Part shown: one piece after another, positions 58,903 through 64,000 of the stretch
Numbering within the stretch: position 1 is the stretch's first letter
Layout: each line of letters opens with the position of its first letter
NCBI RefSeq assembly: GCF_015097055.1
Contig: NZ_AP023366.1
Location: 1,550,001 to 1,614,000, forward strand
Length of the DNA: 64,000 nucleotides
DNA from: Effusibacillus dendaii
Lineage (GTDB): Bacteria > Bacillota > Bacilli > Tumebacillales > Effusibacillaceae
Direction of reading: 5' to 3'
Program-made: the position numbers and the translations under genes
Notes under the pieces: generated by a model
The model's database searches: none
What the model saw: only the letters and a program-made list of their open reading frames with translations
What the model was told of the DNA's origin: nothing

Positions 58903-61550
58903 ACGGAAGCTCAACATTACCCGATCAAGTAGATTTGCAAAAGGAAATTTTAATACCTGATTATCCAGATCAAAATCTTAATCTTTCCCCTGTCCCTGAT
59001 ATTAACGATTTGGTGAGATCCGCCAGCCGAGTCATTGCACCGCTTGGACCTATTGCCACGTTTGCGGCACGTAATCCTTGGATGGGACTTGAAGGACAAT
59101 CATTTGAACAAGTTGCACGCTGGCTCAAAGATATTCGCGATGTAGATATATGTCCTAGTGCTTCTATACTGCTGGATGCGAAGAATCGAGGCGAGATTCA
59201 TCAGGATTTTCTCGAAGAAAGGCTTCAACATTGGCTTGATGTACAGTCTCTTGATTTGTCACGTGACGTTGCTGAGCGATTCTGTCGGGCTGCACTTAAG
59301 CTAGATGATCTACCTCCCAATCTGTTGGCAGCACCTAAGTTAAAGGGTTTGGCAGAGAAACTGAGCGGTCTAAAATTGAAGACTATTGAGAGACATCCGA
59401 TGAAAACCTTGAGTCTTCGTTTGGAACAGCAGGTTTGTGAGAGGGTGGCTCATGATCTTGATCGCCACGTAATTAAATGGTGTAAGCTGTTCTTGGATGA
59501 GTCCCAGGCAGCTTGGTCATTGCCAAATAAGGAGGAAGGTTTCTATCGTGCGTGGCGCCGGCTGGTTCAGTACGACCCAGCACTTAGTCATTCGCAACGC
59601 CGGCGATTAAAAGATTGTCCGCAAGAGGCAGATGCTGCTTTAAAAGAAGCATTGTCGGCACTTGAAATTCCAGAGTGGCAGATACAAGACTATCTTGAGG
59701 CTCATTTGCTTTCCTTGCCAGGGTGGGCAGGAATGATGCTTTGGCGATCGCAACAATCAACCCGAGAAAATTCACTTCTAACCGAATATTTGGCTGTTCG
59801 GATTTCCTTGGAGTGGGCTCTGATCAAACCTTATCTGCCCTTACCTGAGCAAAAAACCGATGATCAATCACTTCTTGTTCCACTGATTGCAGCTTGGGTT
59901 CATTGGGGTGAAATGCCAATTGAAGCTTGGTCACAGTTATCTTCTTCGGAGCAAAAGGCACGCTTGAATCTCGCCCACCGTTTTGATCATTTGCTTCGCA
60001 AGCGGCTTTGGTTGGAAGCCTGGGAGCAAACATACGAAGAAAGATTAAAAGAGATGATTACATCGAACCAGTTTAAATCAGACGAGATAAAGCCTATGTT
60101 GGCACAATTTGCCTTTTGTATTGATGTACGTTCAGAGCCCTTTCGCCGTGAGCTTGAAAAAGCAGGTCCTTTTAAGACATATGGGGTTGCCGGTTTTTTC
60201 GGATTGCCTATTGAGACATGTGAACTTGGCAGTCAACATAGCCATTCCTCCTTACCGGTTATGCTCAAACCGAAACATAAAGTAAAAGAGTTTTCTTCTG
60301 AGTTTGAATTCAAAACATATCAACAGCGTCGACAGGTGGCAAATTCACTTAATCGTACGTTTAAAACGATGAAACAAAACATGCTTACCAGCTTATTGTT
60401 GCCAGAGTTAAGTGGTCCTTGGCTTAGTCTACAAATGTTGGTACGAAGCTTTTTCCCACGTTGCGGTGGTCGTACCTTCCGACAGCTCCAACAATTATGG
60501 CTGCGTAAACCGTCTACGGAACTCTCGTTAGATCACAAGCATACGGAAGCGGAATTGCCTGTTGGTTTTTCTGAAGAAGAAAAAGTATACTATGTACGAC
60601 AGGCACTGAAAATGATGGGTTTAACAAATAATTTCGCTCCATTAGTTGTGATTTGTGGGCATGGAAGTCACAGCACTAACAATCCCTATTCCGCTGCTTT
60701 AGACTGTGGAGCTTGCGGAGGGGCTTCGGGTGGTTTTAATGCGCGGGTTCTAGCAGCTTTGTGTAACCTTCCAAAAGTAAGGAAGAACTTGGCAAATGAA
60801 GGGATTTCAATCCCAGAAGATACGGTTTTTACGGCTGCAGAGCATATAACGACGCTTAATCAATTACGTTGGCTGTATGTTCCCAAACTTTCAGAAACAG
60901 CACAAGAAGCATTTGAACAAATCTGTGCCACATTGCCAAATGTTAGTGATTGTGTAAATAAAGAGCAATTAGCGCGATTACCTAATCTCAGCTCTCGTTC
61001 AAAAAACCCGAAGACTGATATGCAACGTTTTGCGGAAGATTGGAGTGAGGTACGCCCGGAATGGGGGCTAGCGCGTAACGCCGCATTTATCATTGGTGAC
61101 CGTTTGCTTACTCAGGGGTGCAATTTGGATGGAAGAGTTTTTTTACACAATTATGATTGGAAGAAGGATCAAGATGGTATTCTGCTTTCTAACATTATCG
61201 CTGGTCCAGCGACGGTGGCTCAATGGATAAACCTACAGTATTACGCATCAACCGTCGCACCTCATTATTATGGCAGCGGTAATAAAGCTACCCAAACAGT
61301 CACTGCAGGTCTTGGTGTAATGCAGGGGAACGCAAGTGATTTGTTAACTGGGCTTCCCTGGCAGTCCGTAATGAAATCGGATCAAGAGGTTTATCATGCT
61401 CCTCTGCGGTTGCTGGTGCTCATCCAAGCACCAAGAGAGTATGTGGAACGATTGTTAGCTCACGATTCCGCGTTCCACCAAAAAGTTCATAACGGTTGGA
61501 TTCGGCTTGCGACCATTGATCCAGAAGGATACTGGGAGAGTTGGTCATAA
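58899..61550 (+). CDS. dabA: DabA (DUF2309), zinc subunit of inorganic-carbon pump
   Basis: An 883-residue protein with a beta-carbonic-anhydrase-like zinc site. The ligand set is intact: Cys407 and Asp409 in FCIDVRSE, His588 in CGHGSHS and Cys603 in DCGACGG. The 2- and 15-residue spacings equal those of characterised DabA. FAARNPWMGLE near the N-terminus is typical. It lies in the cytosol bound to DabB and hydrates CO2 in one direction. GGAGGG precedes the ATG, which overlaps dabB by four bases. Codon use is more AT-rich than neighbours. Confidence 0.95.
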   Translation: MNGSSTLPDQVDLQKEILIPDYPDQNLNLSPVPDINDLVRSASRVIAPLGPIATFAARNPWMGLEGQSFEQVARWLKDIRDVDICPSASILLDAKNRGEIHQDFLEERLQHWLDVQSLDLSRDVAERFCRAALKLDDLPPNLLAAPKLKGLAEKLSGLKLKTIERHPMKTLSLRLEQQVCERVAHDLDRHVIKWCKLFLDESQAAWSLPNKEEGFYRAWRRLVQYDPALSHSQRRRLKDCPQEADAALKEALSALEIPEWQIQDYLEAHLLSLPGWAGMMLWRSQQSTRENSLLTEYLAVRISLEWALIKPYLPLPEQKTDDQSLLVPLIAAWVHWGEMPIEAWSQLSSSEQKARLNLAHRFDHLLRKRLWLEAWEQTYEERLKEMITSNQFKSDEIKPMLAQFAFCIDVRSEPFRRELEKAGPFKTYGVAGFFGLPIETCELGSQHSHSSLPVMLKPKHKVKEFSSEFEFKTYQQRRQVANSLNRTFKTMKQNMLTSLLLPELSGPWLSLQMLVRSFFPRCGGRTFRQLQQLWLRKPSTELSLDHKHTEAELPVGFSEEEKVYYVRQALKMMGLTNNFAPLVVICGHGSHSTNNPYSAALDCGACGGASGGFNARVLAALCNLPKVRKNLANEGISIPEDTVFTAAEHITTLNQLRWLYVPKLSETAQEAFEQICATLPNVSDCVNKEQLARLPNLSSRSKNPKTDMQRFAEDWSEVRPEWGLARNAAFIIGDRLLTQGCNLDGRVFLHNYDWKKDQDGILLSNIIAGPATVAQWINLQYYASTVAPHYYGSGNKATQTVTAGLGVMQGNASDLLTGLPWQSVMKSDQEVYHAPLRLLVLIQAPREYVERLLAHDSAFHQKVHNGWIRLATIDPEGYWESWS

Positions 61551-61730
61551 ATACACATACGTGATGTGTGCACGATGCGCTAGCCAGGTTTAGACCGAAA
61601 CGATTCGTTCGATCCCTCGTCTTCTTGAATAGATTATTTACACATGTAGAAAAACTGTTTTTCGGTAAGTATGGAAGATAATGTTTATCCTAAATAATTT
61701 GAAATTAAACTTCTAAAAAGGAAAAAAATC
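61551..61730. other. Intergenic region between dabA and the DUF2294 gene
   Basis: It contains a short inverted repeat ACACATACGTGATGTGT just after dabA, not followed by a T-run. A separate weak promoter for the DUF2294 gene is possible. Confidence 0.35.
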
Positions 61731-62099
61731 ATGATGAATAAATCAAAGGGGACTATTGAATCTGAAATAAGTAAAGCTTTAACTCATTGGGAGAAAGATT
61801 ATCTTGGCCGTGGCTCTTTAATAGTTAAATCAGACATTTTACGGGATATGATTATCGTTACCTTACGTGGTATTTTAACACCTGCTGAATATTCACTTTG
61901 TAAAGAAAAAGAAGGATTGTTGTCAATAAAAAGGATTCGAACAAGTTTGGTGGAATCAGGTATAGAACATCTAAAGGAAATTATTTTAAACATAACTGGC
62001 GAAGAAGTCGTGAGTTTTCACACCGATCTTAGTACACGTACCGGAGAGCGGATTATAGTCTTTAGGATGTCAAGTGATTTATCACGCAAGTTTTCATAA
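61731..62099 (+). CDS. DUF2294 family protein
   Basis: A 122-residue protein matching the DUF2294 family (ISKALTHWEKDYLGRGSLIVKSDILRDMIIV..., with the conserved Y-x-G-RGP-like turn and the end SFHTDLSTRTGERIIVFRM). DUF2294 genes are often found beside dabBA and other inorganic-carbon genes, but the function is unknown. AAAAAGGAAAAAAATC precedes the ATGATG start. Confidence 0.85.
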   Translation: MMNKSKGTIESEISKALTHWEKDYLGRGSLIVKSDILRDMIIVTLRGILTPAEYSLCKEKEGLLSIKRIRTSLVESGIEHLKEIILNITGEEVVSFHTDLSTRTGERIIVFRMSSDLSRKFS

Positions 62100-62308
62100 T
62101 TATGGGACGTCTTTAAAACATGATTTTACTGTTTAAATAATTATTTGTAATCGGAATGGATCACAAATTGGTGTTACAACCATTCGTCATCATCCGTTGA
62201 TGCCATCTGATGTTAGGGTCCTAAGAAACCATTAATGTTGAGCTAAAAACGCCATGAATTTATCTCCGAATTCCCCCAAAAGATCAATGTTGTACATACA
62301 TTGATCCA
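62100..62308. other. Intergenic region, nothing recognised
   Basis: AT-rich; no coding frame, repeat or promoter was accepted. Confidence 0.35.
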
Positions 62309-62354
62309 GCCTGTAGACAAAGTTCCGCAAGGAACAAGGTCTACAGGCTTTTTT
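62309..62354 (+). terminator. Strong terminator after the dab region
   Basis: GCCTGTAGAC pairs with GTCTACAGGC, with an inner TTCC/GGAA stem, followed by TTTTTT. Upstream 150 bases hold no gene. Confidence 0.9.
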
Positions 62355-62393
62355 GTTGAATTGATCAGTAAGCCATTTCTTGGGGGGAGTAGT

Positions 62394-62480
62394 ATGTTAA
62401 GTAAAAATCGCGAAGAAGGACGTCATCAGGTATCCTTTTTCTCTTTAGACCAACTAGTTCCTAAAGAACGTCTTGAGCCA
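62394..62480 (+). pseudogene. IS1182-type transposase N-terminal scrap
   Basis: GGGGGGAGTAGT precedes an ATG, then the typical start LSKNREEGRHQVSFFSLDQL and VPKERLE. After about 28 codons the family similarity ends abruptly at the junction with the IS256 fragment. Confidence 0.8.
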
Positions 62481-62733
62481 GGTGCCAAAATCGTCTCAAG
62501 CCATGGTATCGTCGATTGTACGAACCATATTCGCTCAACCTACACAAGAGACGACGAAAGAGCAGCTTGCTGTTGTGGTAGAGCAACTGAAGAATCGTTT
62601 TCCCAAAGCGATGGAGATCCTGCAGCGTGCCGAGGAGGATGTACTGGCTTATATAGCGTTTCCGAAGGAGCACTGGCGCCAAATTTGCTCAACGAATCCA
62701 TTGGAGCGTCTCAACCGTGAAATTCGACGCCGC
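62470..62733 (+). pseudogene. IS256-type transposase C-terminal scrap
   Basis: In the 62473 frame: SQVPKSSQAMVSSIVRTIFA, EQLKNRFPKAMEILQRAEED and HWRQICSTNPLERLNREIRR are the C-terminal part of an IS256-family DDE transposase, including the last catalytic Glu region. It stops being transposase after REIRRR and continues in frame into carbonic anhydrase sequence. Confidence 0.88.
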
Positions 62734-63220
62734 ATGGTAATTTTGACCTGCATGGATACACGACTGGTCGAATTGTTGAAAAAGCAATGGGAATCTCGCA
62801 GGGAGAAGCAAAAAACATCCGTGTGGCAGGCGCCCAGGTTCATCATCCGTCTGGTTCGGTTATGTACTCTATTTTGATCGCGGTTCATATGTTGGAAGCA
62901 GATGAGGTTAGTGGTTGTCGCACATCATGATTGCGGCATGCAGAGCGTGGAAAAAGACCTGTTTGTAAAAAAATTATTAGACCGGGGCATTTCCGCCCAA
63001 ACGATCGAGATGATGGAATATGCAGGGGATCGATCTGAAGGAATGGCTGCACAAATTCGACAATGTGTACGACAGTGTTAAAAACACCGTTCATAACATC
63101 AGAAACCATCCATTTCTTGCAGAAGTAGGCATCCCTGTGCACGGACTTGTGATCGATCCGCAGACAGGAAAACTGGAACTGGTAGTCAATGGATACCAAG
63201 CGGCGGAGGCGGAAGCATAA
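62734..63220 (+). pseudogene. Beta-carbonic anhydrase, truncated and frameshifted
   Basis: MVILTCMDTRLVELL carries the first zinc Cys and the Asp-Arg dyad. A shift in AAAAAG leads to KAMGISQGEAKNIRVAGAQV and SVMYSILIAVHMLEADEV. A second shift gives VVVAHHDCGMQSVEKDLF with the zinc His and Cys. A third, in GGGG, gives NHPFLAEVGIPVHGLVIDPQ and the end. The first about 25 residues are replaced by the IS256 scrap. Three indels and a lost start make it a pseudogene. Confidence 0.88.
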
Positions 63221-63225
63221 AACCA

Positions 63226-63254
63226 TTGCCAAGCCAAACATGTCATGCTATAAT
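63226..63254 (+). promoter_or_regulatory. Sigma-A promoter of the Mn-riboswitch transcript
   Basis: TTGCCA (63226-63231), 17-base spacer, TATAAT (63249-63254). Transcription would begin about 30 bases before the aptamer. Confidence 0.85.
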
Positions 63255-63289
63255 GACCCCATCAGGTAAGTATCCAATATTAAGTTATT

Positions 63290-63393
63290 CCAAGGGGAGT
63301 AGCTAACCGGATCAGGTCCGGTCGATATATCGTCATTACGGCAGTTTTTCTGCCCGGTATGTCGGACCCGTTACTATGGGTAAGCAAGACCTT
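63290..63393 (+). promoter_or_regulatory. Manganese riboswitch (yybP-ykoY class)
   Basis: It opens with AAGGGGAGTAGC and closes with TAAGCAAGACCTT, the paired hallmarks of this class. In between lie CGTCATTACGG, CCCGGTATGTC and GGACCC, matching the order CGTCA / CCGG / ACATAC-type of the B. subtilis yybP element. These riboswitches bind Mn2+ and usually turn expression on. Confidence 0.92.
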
Positions 63394-63421
63394 CATGCAC
63401 ATGCTGCGTGAAGGTCTTTTT
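63387..63421 (+). terminator. Terminator of the Mn riboswitch
   Basis: AAGACCTTCA-GCA pairs with TGC-TGAAGGTCTT, followed by TTTTTT. Its 5' arm overlaps the aptamer end (GCAAGACCTT), so ligand binding can prevent its formation. Confidence 0.92.
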
Positions 63422-63456
63422 TAATACTCACTCAAATCTTTAAAGGAGGATTTTAC

Positions 63457-64000
63457 ATGATGGGATTTCTGTACCTCTTAACCTTGCTTGCATTTGGACT
63501 TTCCATTTGGGCGCAATTTAAGGTCAAGGGAAACTTTAATCGATGGTCAGAAGTGCCCGCTTCGTCCGGTATGACGGGCGCGCAAGCAGCCCGCACGCTG
63601 CTTGACCGGCAAGGACTTTACGATGTGCCGGTAGAACCAATTGCCGGGCGGCTGACCGACCATTACGACCCGATTTCCCGTGTCGTTCGCTTGTCAGAGC
63701 CGGTTTATTACGGAACGTCAATCGCTGCTCTATCCGTTGCCTGCCACGAGGTGGGGCACTCCATCCAGCATAAGGTTCACTATCCGATGCTGGTGCTGAG
63801 ACATCGGATGTTTCCGGTCGTCAATTTTGCTTCCGGGGTAGCACCGTTTCTGCTGATGGGCGGTTTCCTGTTACATGCTCTGAACCTGATTGGATTAGGC
63901 ATTATTCTGTTCTCGGCCGCGGTTGCCTTCCAATTGGTTACCCTTCCGGTCGAGTTCAACGCAAGCTCCCGCGCCAAACGGCTGATGGTCGCGGAAGGAT
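63457..64000 (+). CDS. YugP-like membrane zinc metallopeptidase, 3' truncated
   Basis: The first 181 codons of a membrane protein cut by the window end. Helix 1 (FLYLLTLLAFGLSIWAQ), then GMTGAQAARTLLDRQGL, LTDHYDPISRVVRLSEPVYYGTSIAALSVACHEVGHSIQH with the HEVGH zinc motif, and two further helices. This is the YugP/neutral zinc metallopeptidase family, whose substrate is unknown. GGAGG precedes ATG 63457 by seven bases. Control by a manganese riboswitch suggests a role in metal homeostasis or membrane protein quality under Mn excess. Confidence 0.9.
   Translation, partial: MMGFLYLLTLLAFGLSIWAQFKVKGNFNRWSEVPASSGMTGAQAARTLLDRQGLYDVPVEPIAGRLTDHYDPISRVVRLSEPVYYGTSIAALSVACHEVGHSIQHKVHYPMLVLRHRMFPVVNFASGVAPFLLMGGFLLHALNLIGLGIILFSAAVAFQLVTLPVEFNASSRAKRLMVAEG

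Overview
The window comes from a spore-forming, Gram-positive Bacillota chromosome, most likely near Bacillales/Alicyclobacillaceae. The support is a gerP spore-coat set, ytrHI, ytvI, YjcZ peptides, AGGAGG-type ribosome binding sites, sigma-A and sigma-K type promoters and Firmicute riboswitches. Species cannot be fixed from sequence reading alone. Most genes are moderate in GC. The stretch 57.0-62.3 kb is visibly more AT-rich and looks acquired.

Layout. 1-1.5 kb: 5' part of a 16S rRNA gene on the minus strand, with leader and promoter. 1.7-9 kb: an enoyl-CoA hydratase, then a dense spore district (ytrHI, hsp20-gerPC-gerPD, gerPAB, gerPF-gerPE-gerPD, YjcZ peptides and a divergent family of about 80-residue GerP-like proteins that recurs at 13.7-14.2 kb). 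9-17 kb: housekeeping genes (methyltransferase, mnmH, HIT, YfhH, LLM oxidoreductase, msrAB). 17.2-18.1 kb: a decayed IS200/IS605 element. 18.3-19.5 kb: a cobalamin riboswitch and a Ni/Co permease. 19.6-31 kb: permease, M23 peptidase, enolase-superfamily enzyme, nitronate monooxygenase-like enzyme, adenine deaminase, alcohol dehydrogenase, kinase remnant, resA-ccdA, MFS transporter. 31.1-33.9 kb: glycolate oxidase glcDF. 34.0-40.7 kb: one minus-strand unit, c-di-AMP (ydaO) riboswitch - ehuBCDA - ectABCD, combining ectoine uptake, synthesis and hydroxylation. 41-53 kb: mixed genes including ispH-trxA, cls, ytvI, suhB and a cyclophilin lipoprotein, with two pseudogenes. 53.1-56.2 kb: a mini-flagellin and the fadR-etfB-etfA electron-transfer operon. 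56.3-63.2 kb: a broken manA, the dabB-dabA inorganic-carbon pump with a DUF2294 gene, transposase scraps and a broken beta-carbonic anhydrase. 63.2-64 kb: a manganese (yybP-ykoY) riboswitch before a YugP-like membrane metallopeptidase that runs off the window.

Themes. (i) RNA control: three metabolite riboswitches, each with a recognisable downstream terminator. (ii) Non-AUG/GUG/UUG initiation: gerPC, ehuC and fadR have no usable standard start codon, yet each has GGGGTG followed exactly seven bases later by ATC or ATT. (iii) Spore-surface gene expansion. (iv) Frequent gene decay: at least nine broken genes, several with single-base lesions in homopolymers, so sequencing error must be excluded for those. 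(v) Replacement logic: a DAB bicarbonate/CO2 accumulation system sits beside a destroyed beta-carbonic anhydrase.
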